Source of the DNA: Desulfovibrio sp.
GTDB taxonomy: Bacteria; Desulfobacterota; Desulfovibrionia; Desulfovibrionales; Desulfovibrionaceae
Direction of reading: 5' to 3'
DNA length: 64,000 nucleotides
Assembly (NCBI RefSeq): GCF_009712225.1
Contig: NZ_WASP01000008.1
Location: 344,165-408,164 of the forward strand
Both the position numbers and the translations under genes were made by a program. The notes under the pieces are model-generated. The model ran no database searches. It was given only the letters and a program-made list of their open reading frames with translations, and had not been told where the DNA came from. Of this stretch, positions 38,130 to 48,298 are shown in pieces (the first letter of the stretch is position 1; each line of letters starts with the position of its first letter).

Positions 38130-39023
38130 CTACTCGTCAAAACAGGATCGCAAAACATTGATAAATTCGAGAGCGTGCGCCCTCTTTTCTTCTTTCTTAT
38201 ACACACATGAAATTTCTATGTAGCACGCTTCATCTGCGATGGGCACATATATCAGGCCGGGGAGGGTTGCACTGACAATGCTTTTTGAAAACAGCCCGAT
38301 ACAAGAACCAGCGGCAACGGTAGCTAGAGCAGCCAAAAAGCCGTTGGATTCAACCGCAATGCGCGGCACAAACCCAGCTCTGTCACAATTTTCCAAAAAC
38401 ACCCTTCTTGCAATTCCATACTGAGATTCTGGCAGGGTGACAAAAACTTCATTGCGCAGCTCTTCCAGCAAAAGAGATTTTTTACCGGCAAACCTGTGTG
38501 TTACCGGAAGCACCGCGTGCACCCGCAATCGCTTGAAAGGTATGTACGCAAGGTCTGCATAGCCCCCATCAAAATGCATACCGTTGGAATATCGCACCAG
38601 AGCAACGTCAAGTTGTTCATTGCGCAACGCCTGAATCTGCTCGTGAAAATCAAACTCAAAAAAATGCAGTGCCGACACGTCATATGCGTTATTACGCAGT
38701 GTATCTATGAGTTCAAATGCAAGAATACCAGGACAAAACCCAATATTTATTTTTTTAGACTGCTCACATTCACTTTTCACATCGCGAATGGCTTCATTGA
38801 TCAATGCCAGTATTCTGTTTGTATGTATGTAAAATTTTTTTCCTGCAGCAGTAAGGGTAACACCAGTAGGATTTCTACATAGTAACAATGTATTAGCTTC
38901 ATTCTCAATCTCTTGTATTGCTCGAGTGACAGATGATTGAGAGATATTTAACATCTCAGCAGCATGAGAAATGTTTTGCGTTGAAGCAACCTTCTGAAAA
39001 TATTTCAAATGTCGAATTTCCAT
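38130..39023 (-). CDS. LysR-family transcriptional regulator
   Basis: A 297-residue LTTR. The N-terminal winged helix-turn-helix is clear (HLKYFQKVASTQNISHAAEMLNISQSSVTRAIQEIE), followed by a LysR_substrate domain (INIGFCPGIL, LDVALVRYSN). I chose the ATG at 39023 (MEIRHLKYF), with TGAGG at 5 nt. Its DNA is more AT-rich than neighbouring backbone genes, hinting at acquisition. It is divergent from the MCP gene across a 310-bp AT-rich gap. Targets are unknown. Confidence 0.9.
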   Translation of the reverse strand: MEIRHLKYFQKVASTQNISHAAEMLNISQSSVTRAIQEIENEANTLLLCRNPTGVTLTAAGKKFYIHTNRILALINEAIRDVKSECEQSKKINIGFCPGILAFELIDTLRNNAYDVSALHFFEFDFHEQIQALRNEQLDVALVRYSNGMHFDGGYADLAYIPFKRLRVHAVLPVTHRFAGKKSLLLEELRNEVFVTLPESQYGIARRVFLENCDRAGFVPRIAVESNGFLAALATVAAGSCIGLFSKSIVSATLPGLIYVPIADEACYIEISCVYKKEEKRAHALEFINVLRSCFDE

Positions 39024-39333
39024 ATTGGCCTCACGCATACTCCATATGAACTATCTTAATAGCATAAAATTGTTCATATAGACTAACAACAGCGCTGCAA
39101 CTTTTTTTACAAATATATGCCTTACCGTGTTGTTCAATACAACAAAGGCGCCACAGACACCTCATTGTTCCTTAATCCTTATTAACCAATATTACATTTT
39201 TTTCAAAGAAATATTCCCAACTTGCAGTTATGCTAAAATTGCATTCCTCATGCATAAAAAACATTTTACATAAATTTTATATTTCCCTACCAATCATATA
39301 TACTCAAAATACTATCCTGACTTAGGAGACCTT
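39024..39333. other. AT-rich divergent promoter region
   Basis: About 310 bp of A/T-rich sequence between the LysR and MCP genes. No gene is seen. It presumably carries promoters for both; I found no good sigma-28 match. Confidence 0.45.
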
Positions 39334-41097
39334 ATGACTGGGCAACTCACCCTTCAGCAAAAACTGCTCTCAGGATTCCTCGCCACTTCACTTATCACCC
39401 TTGTGGTCGGGATATTTTCGGTTTCAAAAATAGAAACCATGAAATCTGCCGACTCAACGCTTTATGAAAAAGCCACCGCTCCAATGAAAGACCTTATTTC
39501 AATTGTCGAGCATTACTACAAAATGCGCATCATTGTGCGTGAGCTTGCCAACAACGAAGAGCTTGCAAATATCCCTCAGCAGATTGAAGAAATAAAAAGG
39601 ATACGTTCATATATAAATAAAAGAACTGAATCCGTTGAGAGTTCGCTCATTTCTGAAGAGGGCGTGGCCATTATCAATGAATTCAAGCAGGCTGCAGCCA
39701 CCTATGAGCAAACTTCAAAGAACATGATAACCAAGGTTCTGGATAAAAAATATCCAGAGGCAAGGGCTGTTCTTGCCAATGAGGTGGTTCCTGCTGCAGG
39801 CAACTACCAGAAGATCATGGACAAAATAGTGGCCACAAAAAGCCTGCATGCAAAAAACCTGGCCGAGAGCAACGTGGAGCTGGCCGAAGCAACCAGCAGA
39901 TATCTTTATGGCATACTGCTAGCCTGTCTGTTTTTTTCCATTGGCCTTGGCGTGCTTTTGACTGCCAGCGTTATGAGGCAGCTTGGCGAGGATCCTGGCT
40001 ATCTCGCGCAGGTAGCAGGTGCCATTGCTGGCGGTGACCTTGACGTTACTTTCCGGGCAAAAAAGAAAGCTGGCGGGGTTTACATGGTCTTGCAGAACAT
40101 GGTGCAAACCATGAAAGACAAGATCGCAGAGGCAGAAGAAAAAAGCCAGGAGGCCTCCCGTCAGGCGAAGCAGGCAGAAGCAGCCACGCAGATGGCAAAG
40201 GAGGCAACTGCCGCTGCAGAACGGGCCAAAGCCGAAGGAATGCTTCAGGCTGCCCAGCATCTGGAAGGCGTGGTGGGAATTGTTTCTGCCGCTTCCGAAG
40301 AACTTTCAGCCCAGATAGAGCAATCGAGCCGCGGGGCAGACGAACAATCGGGGCGAGTGCGTGAAACAGCCACTGCCATGGAAGAAATGAACGCAACCGT
40401 GCTTGAAGTGGCGAAAAACGCCCAACAGGCGGCAGACATATCACATCAGGCACGGCAACAGGCGCAGGAAGGGTCTCAAATTGTAAACAATGCAGTCAAA
40501 AGCATTGAATCTGTTCACACCCAATCCATTGCCATCAAGGAAGATATGAACGCACTGGGCAAGCAGGCTGAGGGCATTGGACAGATCATGGGCGTTATTG
40601 CCGACATCGCAGATCAGACCAACCTGCTGGCCCTTAACGCGGCCATTGAAGCGGCACGCGCCGGAGATGCAGGGCGCGGGTTTGCTGTAGTGGCTGATGA
40701 AGTGCGCAAGCTGGCTGAAAAGACCATGACAGCCACCCAGGAAGTGGGCCAGGCCATTGCGGGCATTCAGGAAGGCACGCGCAAGAACATACACAATGTG
40801 GATCAGGCTGGGGCTTCTATCGAAGAAGCAGCAAAACTTTCTGCACAATCCGGCAAGTCTCTCAAGCAAATTCTGGATTTTGTTCACATGGTTAACGATC
40901 AGGTTCAGTCCATCGCCACTGCCAGTGAACAGCAATCAGCTGCCAGCGAAGAGATCAACCGCTCGGTGGAGCAGGTGGCCACCATCTCGGCTGAAACGGC
41001 ACAGGCTATGGAGCAGGCATCAAGGGCAGTTACAGAATTGGCCCAGCAGTCGCAATCACTGCAACGGCTTATTTCTGAAATGAAGAGCCACAGTTAA
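39334..41097 (+). CDS. Methyl-accepting chemotaxis protein (4HB sensor)
   Basis: A transmembrane chemoreceptor of 587 residues. Membrane helices at about 12-30 and 190-212 flank a helical periplasmic domain of the 4HB_MCP type. A HAMP domain ([18 protein letters not shown]) and the signalling hairpin ([18 protein letters not shown]) follow. There is no C-terminal receptor pentapeptide (ends EMKSHS). AGGAG lies 6 nt before the ATG. The ligand is unknown. Confidence 0.93.
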   Translation: MTGQLTLQQKLLSGFLATSLITLVVGIFSVSKIETMKSADSTLYEKATAPMKDLISIVEHYYKMRIIVRELANNEELANIPQQIEEIKRIRSYINKRTESVESSLISEEGVAIINEFKQAAATYEQTSKNMITKVLDKKYPEARAVLANEVVPAAGNYQKIMDKIVATKSLHAKNLAESNVELAEATSRYLYGILLACLFFSIGLGVLLTASVMRQLGEDPGYLAQVAGAIAGGDLDVTFRAKKKAGGVYMVLQNMVQTMKDKIAEAEEKSQEASRQAKQAEAATQMAKEATAAAERAKAEGMLQAAQHLEGVVGIVSAASEELSAQIEQSSRGADEQSGRVRETATAMEEMNATVLEVAKNAQQAADISHQARQQAQEGSQIVNNAVKSIESVHTQSIAIKEDMNALGKQAEGIGQIMGVIADIADQTNLLALNAAIEAARAGDAGRGFAVVADEVRKLAEKTMTATQEVGQAIAGIQEGTRKNIHNVDQAGASIEEAAKLSAQSGKSLKQILDFVHMVNDQVQSIATASEQQSAASEEINRSVEQVATISAETAQAMEQASRAVTELAQQSQSLQRLISEMKSHS

Positions 41098-41121
41098 GCC
41101 CCCAACAAATACGCCATGGTG

Positions 41122-41147
41122 AGGCCCTTTATAAGAAGGGCCTTTTT
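41122..41147 (+). terminator. Rho-independent terminator after the MCP gene
   Basis: AGGCCCTT pairs with AAGGGCCT around a 6-nt loop, followed by a T run. Confidence 0.88.
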
Positions 41148-41239
41148 CAATTTATGCAGGGACAACTGGCGAAGCTTCATCTAGAAACCAAAGATAAAAA
41201 CTTAATTGAACCACAAATCGAACTACAAACGGCGCAGAA

Positions 41240-41278
41240 ACAAAAATAGGCTGCCATGCAATTAAGCATAGCAGCCTT
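41240..41278 (-). terminator. Displaced tRNA-Ser terminator beside attL
   Basis: On the minus strand AAGGCTGCTATGC pairs with GCATGGCAGCCT (one mismatch) and runs into TATTTTTG. It lies 12 bp outside attL, where the tRNA-Ser transcript would have ended before the island inserted. A near-copy occurs at 49877-49909 inside the island. Confidence 0.6.
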
Positions 41279-41289
41279 AATTATTTACT

Positions 41290-41311
41290 AATGGCGGAGA
41301 GGGTGGGATTC
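41290..41311. repeat. attL: 22-bp direct repeat of the tRNA-Ser 3' end
   Basis: Identical over 22 bp to 52079-52100, with core tggcggagagggtgggattc. The matching copy is the 3' end and T arm of tRNA-Ser, so this is the footprint of tRNA-targeted site-specific integration. Confidence 0.9.
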
Positions 41312-41500
41312 ATAATTACAAACAATTACCTGAAATAATTAAATTATCTAACTAAACAAAAAAGATATATACGGTTTGATGTCCAAAATAAATTAGCCTC
41401 AAAAAAATTGCGAACAATTATCTATCTAAGGCTTTTCAACTGGATCATGTAACGTTCTCCATAAAAAAGACTAATCAATACAGCAAGTTTATTGTAGTAT
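41312..41500. other. AT-rich spacer inside the left island end
   Basis: No gene, clear terminator or repeat was recognised between attL and the end of the giant gene. Confidence 0.4.
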
Positions 41501-44500
41501 TTAGTTTGCATATTTTCCAAGTGTAAAAATAGATTTTGCCGTAAGCAAACAATGACGAAACTCAGGAAAACAAAATTCCACACGTCTAATTAGTGACAAG
41601 CATCTATTTATTGCATCCTTGTCACTACTAACATTGGCAATTATTGATGATTTTTCTCTCAGAAAATTAAGCGCCTGCTCCGAATTACTGTAAGAATTAA
41701 AGACATTCAGAACTGCGCATAGACATAGAAACTCTTCATTTTTATGTTGCTCAACAATCCTTGACAGAATCCATTCAACTATAGTTTCAGCCAGTTCTGT
41801 AGAGTAACTTATCGATGCAATCCGGCTCACTCCTTCAACTATCTTAAATAAATCATCATCCTTAATTTCTGCATATGAGGTCTTCAATCGTTTACATGAA
41901 ATTATTATTTTTTCAATATGTTCAGGGCTAACCCGAAATAAATGAGAGCAGGCATAGAGAGAAAGCAAGAACTCTTTCGCCTCAAACATCTCAAACCTTC
42001 TGGCAATCTCTAACGAAATTTCATCAGGAATGATTAGCTCACGATAGTGCTGGCTCAACCCAGAGAACGGCGTTGGATGCAGGACATAAATATTGTTTTC
42101 AGCAGTTGCCTTCTTTGAATTGGCACCTAAAAGCAAGTCGCTCCATTCTTTCGGCACGCCTTTCGTGCAAAAGACATCAATAGAAGCTATTATTCTATTA
42201 CAAAGAAACCCAACAATATACGGCTTTGAAATTTGACAATTTTGCCATAACGGCGATTCAAGCCCGCCAGTTAAACCTGATAACAAAAACAAATCGTTTT
42301 GTTCGTCTCTTAAACACTTCAACAACGCAGTTCTATCAAATTCATATTTATTTAAAATTCGGGAAACGTACCCAGACCACCCCCAAGCACAAAGTCGCTG
42401 GAAGTAAAGAGGAAAATCTTTCAAAATATTTTTTTGAACAAGCGAGGGGGACACAAAGTGCAAGCTAATCTCAAAATCAATAAATTCATTTGAGGATGAT
42501 GCTTCGACAATCCTCTTGATGATGTCCTTACCAATCGCAACGTAACAATTATTTTCACAAGATAACGCTGCACAGATATCAAATATAAGCATAAGACTAA
42601 ATGGATCTTTAAACGTACTTGCACAATGTTGCAAAAACTCAACAGAAAAATCACACCTCTTATGCAAACATGTATCCAACATTTGCTTTGAAGGGATTAC
42701 AGAGCTTGGCCCAAATTCATACAACGCCTTCTTCAAGTTTCTAGCAAGCAATCGTCCCCGTAGGACAGCTGAACTAAGAAAAAAACCATCAATATTGTGC
42801 GACATCGGCTTACCAAACAGCGCAACAAATGTATCAACAGACTGGGGGGTGAGAGAATCAGCCAATAGCTTATGCGTCCGTGATATTTCAGCTTCTATCT
42901 TATCCAATACAACAGAAGGTAATTTGCCAATGTCATCAACGAGCTCCCAATAATCAGAGTTAGTCAACTCAACATTAATACTCTTTTTCCACTTTCGAAC
43001 AAGCTCGCGCGGAAAGTCATATGTTTCCTTGAGGACGTTAAGAATTCTTTGGCGAGCTTTTGTTGAATCCGTAAGGATACAACCTGCGGTTAACTCACAG
43101 CTACTGTCCCCATTAACAAATTGAATTGCTCCACTCCCTGTTTTTTCAACCCTTAAACTTGTTTTATTGCCGCTATCATCAATCAAATTATGCACATGAC
43201 CATTAGCAATTTCTCTTATTTTCCCCAAGAAGTTATTATATGAAAAAGACGCATTGCATATTGTGACTTGCCCAAAACATTCCATATATTTTTCATAGAA
43301 TTCGGGGTCTTTTAGCAATAGGGATTTAATTCGAGGGTGCAATTGCAACATGCAAAATTTTAATATTTCTGCATAGCTATAAGGGCTACCCTCGCCCTCA
43401 TGATTGCAGACCATATCGTTTATTACCTTACGAAACAGATCACTAAGCGATGGATAAACAAACGTTGCTAAATAATTATCTGCTTTTAGTATGAAGTCCT
43501 CAACAAACTCGAAATAGGCTTTCACCTTACTAGGTTCGTGGAGAAAGTTTGCGTCGGCAAGCAATGCAACAATTGCTCCGGCAGTGCGGGCATATGCTCC
43601 CGCAAAGCCCCGCGAATCTGAAGTAGGTAAGCAGCAATACAAAGCATCTAAAATTTTATGTATATAAATAGATTTTTTTCGAGCCGCCTCAACAACTTCC
43701 TCATTAATCCAGACATCCTTTATTGCAGTTGTGCATACTTTGACACAAGATAGAATGAAAGGCATTTCATCCGGCAAAACTAGAATAGATGTTTTACCAA
43801 TCATACAAAAATATTCTATAAATTCAGTTAACTCGATTGATTGTTTATTCTGCTGAAAACTTTGATTTGCAGCCGCAAGAACTTCTTGGCTTGTCAACGG
43901 AACAAAGACCGTTCCACACCTTCGCAATTTTTTATAAATATCACTCAAACCTTGTTCAGTAATAACTGATGCACACTGTAGACGCCTTAGCACGTCCAAA
44001 CTAGACATTATTATCGGGGACTCCCCAATATTTTTATTTACAAATCTATCATCAACTACGATGGCATCACGTTCATGGCCATGGGCTAACAAAGCCTGCA
44101 AGGAGAAACCGTCATAATCCTCGTCGCTCTTATTTCTTATCAAAAATTGTATTTTACCTGACGCAATGCCTCCACTAACTTCATTTCTAATCATTGTAAT
44201 AATATCTTCAACATCAGACTGCCTGTCTACATAAGAAAGTAAACCAAGATAATGAAGACGCATTTCTTCCGATATAAAAACTTCTAAATTAACTTTTAAA
44301 AGATTTTCAATGATTCCATACCTTATAAGACAATCCAAGGCATAGCTATCTAGAAAAAGTTGTGTATGCCTTGAAATTTTTTTATGACTGACAGAATATA
44401 AATGGTTTGACTTATGATATTGTACAATTTTTTCTTCATTATCTTTTGCAATGACTCCTTCGTGTGAAAGAAAACTTACAATTTCAATTAAATCTATTAA

Positions 44501-47500
44501 CACAGAATCTATAGCAGACAAATCTACCTTTTTTGTTAGAAAACTTGCAGTATCATATTCGTCTTTGGCAATAACGACATATCCATTGTTTTTTTTGGCC
44601 TGAACGACCAGCATACTTAAATCCCTGCTCAAGCCAGCAGGGATATCATCAGAAATAGCACACGCCTCACTTTTACAAGTTTTAACTTTTTGTTCGGCAA
44701 TGAGGCGCTCCACGAGCCGCGCTTCTGTAACTTGTGACGCCTGATGGAAACGAATTTTTTCAATATCTTCTAGAAACTCTGTCATGCAAGAATTTGTAAT
44801 TGCAACTTTGTCGAATGCACTAAAGACTATATTTAATGATTTTAAATAGGCCAAAGTGATCAAACTGGATCTATCGATAGCAATACTTTTTATTTTAGGA
44901 ATTTCGTCTATTCTGTTTCCACAAAAAAGAGGAATACAATTTTTTTTTCGCCAATCAAGCTGCTGCTCATTATAAAGCATCTGTCCAGCGAGGACATTAG
45001 ATAATGCTCCATTCTTCTGAATAGCAAAAATTAAAGGAATAGTGCCAAGCCTGACATTCTCTGAAATACTGCTTTCATATTCATGGGCCTGTCTAAATAT
45101 TGTTTCTAACTCACTATAGGGAACAGCAGTTAAAGGTCCTTCAGCCGTAGTTGAAAGTTCCTGCGCTTGAGTAAGTGCGCTTTCAGCAATTTTTTTTAGC
45201 TGGCTATCGCCGATACGAATGGCTAAGGAATATATCCGAGTTAGAGCAAATGCGTCATTTGAGTCAGATGCCTTTACCGAGGCGGCCTTAAGTAGATCTA
45301 TGGCGATCTGCCCAGGGGCTTTGATTAACCAGCTCAGTCCGGCATAGCGAACGAGCTCATCATAGGAGAGTGTCTCGGCGTTATTTTTTGCGTAAACAAG
45401 CTCGTCAAGCCCATCTTCCCAATTTCCTGTTTCCTGAGCGATCAGCAGAGCGAGTCTGTAATTATTATCATTTTTTTCACGATGTTTAGGAAGCAGCTTC
45501 AGGATTGAAGACGCTTCAACAATATCGCCATTAAAGTAAGCAATCCATGCATTAAGGCTTTGCAAATTAGGATTTTCTGCAATCAACAGCTGCACAACAC
45601 CTTGGCACAAAAAATCGTTTGCTTTTTTATATTCTCCACATTTGATAAAATGGTAAAGAATTCTTTCCGCTTCTTCGTAGCTTGGCGTTTTATTAAAAAA
45701 ATAAGTCAGATGTTCTGCTGCTTCTAAATATCTGTGGTTATCTTCAAGTGCCTTAATCAACAATCGCCTTTCCCCCTCACCGCTCGTAAGCTCAAAACCC
45801 TCACGATATGGTGCCACAGGATCCTCTAAATTTTCTTTGAGAAATAGCGACTTAAGAGTATTAGCTTTTATTTCACCAATAACATCACGGTTATCATTGA
45901 TATATTTCTCACACTCATCTCTTCTACCGCATTTGTGGAGGACCTCCGCCTTAAGACTAACAAAATATTCCATCTTTATTACTTTTGTAATGCTGGCACT
46001 GTTCTCATCAAGAAGCTGCAAGACAGCTTGTGGCGTATCTTGATTCATTGCTAACAATAAGATCGCAATAGTTTCATTAAATGTTAATTCACCAATACTT
46101 TTTTGCAAATTTAGGTATTTATTCATGCCACGCATATCCAGTGAATATCCGTAGTCAAACGCAAAACGAGAATACCTGACTGCCTTTTCGGTATCAGCGA
46201 TTAATTCATTGAAAGCATGACGCTTTTTTTCTCGAAAATTATCGTCTGGATGTTCGAGCTCAAGCCATAACTTAACTTCTTCAATAGCAGCCTGGAATTT
46301 TGGAATTTTTAACAATAAATAGTTATCTATAAAATTTGTTGCATCCTCCAACGCTGACACCCTTAATCCTCTCATTTCAGGCGTATCATCAAATTTGACT
46401 AATTTCGGATGGATTGGCAGAGTTGAAAATAGTGAATCTTTCTCCATACACCCCGTACAAATTGCTACTTTTATTAATGCCCTAATTGGAATAATAGCCG
46501 GACAATCCTGAATTTGAGTCTTAGTAGCCCTAACAAGCAGCTTTAAGGAAAAATTATAATCACCAATTTCACATTGCTTAATAGCGAAGCCCAACAGTTT
46601 TGTTCCCGACAACAAGCTTGAATCTTTAATTTGATAATTATAGTATTCTAATGCAGACAAGTTATCCTTCTGAGTGAGCAAAACATTGAAAACAAACTCT
46701 TTGACACTTAATGAATCAATATTTTTTGCTTCAGTTAGGACTTCGTCTACACGACCAGCACTCAACCTTATTCTAAGGTTATCAACGACAAACTCCTCGT
46801 CAGCGGATAATGCTTTTGCTTCTTTTAACCATTTCTCCCCCCGCTCCGAATCATTTTTATTGCAGCATGCCCTTGCCATCTCACGAAAAATTGTAACACG
46901 AATTGGCCTACTTACAGACGACAGATCACCGAGTTCTGCTCTACTTGCTAGTTCAGAGATCTCATTAAAAGAATCAACTTCCTCAAAAGGCTCACGCCAA
47001 AGTACTAACTTCAAGGCATCTTGTGCTATTTTATCTATTAAAGGCTGTGATTGAAATCCAATGCGTATATTATTTAAACGTTCGTTTATACGTTCCTGCC
47101 CCAGTATTATTGGCTCAAGTTGTTTCTTGAAATCAATTGACATCTGCGCAAATCTAAGCTGCCCGAATTCATCAATAATTTTAGATTGAGCATCTAACAA
47201 TGCAGTAACACTACAAACAAGCAACTTATGTGTCAGTTCAATTATTTGTCTTGCTGAAAAATTATTTTCACCAGATATTTCCATATATGTAGATGCCAAC
47301 AACTCATCAAATTCATTGTGTTCTTTGAAACTATCTCCAGAAAACTTTCCGATAGCCTTTTCTATGAACATATCTCTCGTCTTTTGATTATTGAGCCACT
47401 CTTTCATATGTGGTTTATTATAAATACTGTCATGATTTGAAAGAAACGAAAGACAGCTGTTTTCCAGATTATCAAGTGAAGATAATTTCGTGTAACTCAA

Positions 47501-47662
47501 TACATTTAATACATGCTCCAGTTGTTCAATTAAGAACGTACGAGAAACTGAATTCCCAGAAATAATTTTTCTACGTTCGATAACTGGCCTACATTTATTC
47601 CAACCACCACGAATAAGGGGGGGGATTAGTATCCCCAAAATTTTCATCATATGGTCGTTCAT
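41501..47662 (-). CDS. Giant 2053-residue protein: helical/TPR-like repeats with two PIN-like nuclease domains
   Basis: Intact 6.2-kb frame, AT-rich, with rare-codon style unlike the backbone. The N-terminal 200 residues are helical and unrecognised. Residues about 230-880 read as TPR-like helical pairs (KNDSERGEKWLKEAKALSADE, HRYLEAAEHLTYFFNKTPSYEEA). A first PIN-like region (about 920-1075) shows SIAIDRSSLITLAYL (D930) and VVIAKDEYDTASFL (D1034, D1037). A second (about 1100-1240) shows LFLDSYALDCLIRY (D1105), VFISEEMRLHY and DAIVVDDRFVNK (D1199, D1204, D1205). The remaining 800 residues are helical without known motifs. The architecture suggests a single-protein RNase-type conflict or antiphage system. 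It recalls TPR/PIN conflict proteins described computationally, but I cannot confirm family membership. GAGG lies 10 nt before the ATG at 47662. Confidence 0.7.
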   Translation of the reverse strand: MNDHMMKILGILIPPLIRGGWNKCRPVIERRKIISGNSVSRTFLIEQLEHVLNVLSYTKLSSLDNLENSCLSFLSNHDSIYNKPHMKEWLNNQKTRDMFIEKAIGKFSGDSFKEHNEFDELLASTYMEISGENNFSARQIIELTHKLLVCSVTALLDAQSKIIDEFGQLRFAQMSIDFKKQLEPIILGQERINERLNNIRIGFQSQPLIDKIAQDALKLVLWREPFEEVDSFNEISELASRAELGDLSSVSRPIRVTIFREMARACCNKNDSERGEKWLKEAKALSADEEFVVDNLRIRLSAGRVDEVLTEAKNIDSLSVKEFVFNVLLTQKDNLSALEYYNYQIKDSSLLSGTKLLGFAIKQCEIGDYNFSLKLLVRATKTQIQDCPAIIPIRALIKVAICTGCMEKDSLFSTLPIHPKLVKFDDTPEMRGLRVSALEDATNFIDNYLLLKIPKFQAAIEEVKLWLELEHPDDNFREKKRHAFNELIADTEKAVRYSRFAFDYGYSLDMRGMNKYLNLQKSIGELTFNETIAILLLAMNQDTPQAVLQLLDENSASITKVIKMEYFVSLKAEVLHKCGRRDECEKYINDNRDVIGEIKANTLKSLFLKENLEDPVAPYREGFELTSGEGERRLLIKALEDNHRYLEAAEHLTYFFNKTPSYEEAERILYHFIKCGEYKKANDFLCQGVVQLLIAENPNLQSLNAWIAYFNGDIVEASSILKLLPKHREKNDNNYRLALLIAQETGNWEDGLDELVYAKNNAETLSYDELVRYAGLSWLIKAPGQIAIDLLKAASVKASDSNDAFALTRIYSLAIRIGDSQLKKIAESALTQAQELSTTAEGPLTAVPYSELETIFRQAHEYESSISENVRLGTIPLIFAIQKNGALSNVLAGQMLYNEQQLDWRKKNCIPLFCGNRIDEIPKIKSIAIDRSSLITLAYLKSLNIVFSAFDKVAITNSCMTEFLEDIEKIRFHQASQVTEARLVERLIAEQKVKTCKSEACAISDDIPAGLSRDLSMLVVQAKKNNGYVVIAKDEYDTASFLTKKVDLSAIDSVLIDLIEIVSFLSHEGVIAKDNEEKIVQYHKSNHLYSVSHKKISRHTQLFLDSYALDCLIRYGIIENLLKVNLEVFISEEMRLHYLGLLSYVDRQSDVEDIITMIRNEVSGGIASGKIQFLIRNKSDEDYDGFSLQALLAHGHERDAIVVDDRFVNKNIGESPIIMSSLDVLRRLQCASVITEQGLSDIYKKLRRCGTVFVPLTSQEVLAAANQSFQQNKQSIELTEFIEYFCMIGKTSILVLPDEMPFILSCVKVCTTAIKDVWINEEVVEAARKKSIYIHKILDALYCCLPTSDSRGFAGAYARTAGAIVALLADANFLHEPSKVKAYFEFVEDFILKADNYLATFVYPSLSDLFRKVINDMVCNHEGEGSPYSYAEILKFCMLQLHPRIKSLLLKDPEFYEKYMECFGQVTICNASFSYNNFLGKIREIANGHVHNLIDDSGNKTSLRVEKTGSGAIQFVNGDSSCELTAGCILTDSTKARQRILNVLKETYDFPRELVRKWKKSINVELTNSDYWELVDDIGKLPSVVLDKIEAEISRTHKLLADSLTPQSVDTFVALFGKPMSHNIDGFFLSSAVLRGRLLARNLKKALYEFGPSSVIPSKQMLDTCLHKRCDFSVEFLQHCASTFKDPFSLMLIFDICAALSCENNCYVAIGKDIIKRIVEASSSNEFIDFEISLHFVSPSLVQKNILKDFPLYFQRLCAWGWSGYVSRILNKYEFDRTALLKCLRDEQNDLFLLSGLTGGLESPLWQNCQISKPYIVGFLCNRIIASIDVFCTKGVPKEWSDLLLGANSKKATAENNIYVLHPTPFSGLSQHYRELIIPDEISLEIARRFEMFEAKEFLLSLYACSHLFRVSPEHIEKIIISCKRLKTSYAEIKDDDLFKIVEGVSRIASISYSTELAETIVEWILSRIVEQHKNEEFLCLCAVLNVFNSYSNSEQALNFLREKSSIIANVSSDKDAINRCLSLIRRVEFCFPEFRHCLLTAKSIFTLGKYAN

Positions 47663-47914
47663 GATGGATAAACCTCGCTTACCGGTTAAGTACGAAACCT
47701 ACTAGCATAAAAATCTTTCATCTTAGTACCGCCTCAAAAAAATGACTTCTGAATAGTAGCTATAACCTCATTTCTAAAATTATCAGCACAATGAATCTAC
47801 CAGAACATCATTTCAATGACACAATCTATATTTTCACAAGTATTGATGCCAGACAAGGGAAGCTTGCGAACTCGCTTCCCTTGTTTTTTCACAGCCCGAT
47901 TAGATGCTAGGCAT
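47663..47914. other. Upstream region of the giant gene
   Basis: About 250 bp, AT-rich, no gene. It should hold the giant gene's promoter (minus strand) and contains a plus-strand terminator, listed separately. Confidence 0.4.
47854..47890 (+). terminator. Orphan plus-strand terminator inside the island
   Basis: CAAGGGAAGC pairs perfectly with GCTTCCCTTG around a 10-nt loop and is followed by TTTTTT. No plus-strand gene precedes it, since the upstream gene runs the other way. It is probably left over from a lost gene. Confidence 0.8.
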
Positions 47915-48190
47915 CTAGTTTCTGATCCATCCAATACATGCTTGCACCAACACCAGAAACAGTGTCGTGCATATAGATGTCAAACTTGCCAGCCACCACG
48001 AATCGCCCCGCAGCGCCTTGCCGTAACCTTCCATTACTACACGCGATTTATCAAAAGATTCCTTTGATGCGATTGCCGCCGCCTCGCCGTTTTCCATGCA
48101 CTGCTCCATACGCGCCCGGTGCTGGTTCAAACCCTCAACGGGTTATTTCTTTTCTTGGTGAGCTGCGGCCCCGATCTCGCTCGGCAGGGC
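47915..48190 (-). pseudogene. Decayed copy of the mobB-like mobilisation gene
   Basis: The 71-codon frame (ARMEQCMENGEAAAIASKES..., DSWWLASLTS) closely matches the C-terminal half of the mobB-like protein at 49957-50424, including the C-terminal membrane helix. The N-terminal part is lost. Around 48150-48190 the DNA joins two parts of the gene that are separate in the intact copy, which indicates an internal deletion. Confidence 0.8.
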
Positions 48191-48257
48191 TGGTGTTGAC
48201 GTTAGAACGCGAGTTCACCCTCCCCCCCACCAACAGATTGCTATCATCTCATATTTT

Positions 48258-48298
48258 AGCTATTATGTTAAAAAATAAAGTTAAGAGCTATTATGTTA
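48258..48298 (+). promoter_or_regulatory. Direct-repeat operator candidate for hipBA
   Basis: AGCTATTATGTTA occurs twice (48258-48270 and 48286-48298), 28 bp apart start to start. The second copy overlaps the hipB start codon. This fits autorepression by the HipB helix-turn-helix protein; function is inferred. Confidence 0.5.
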
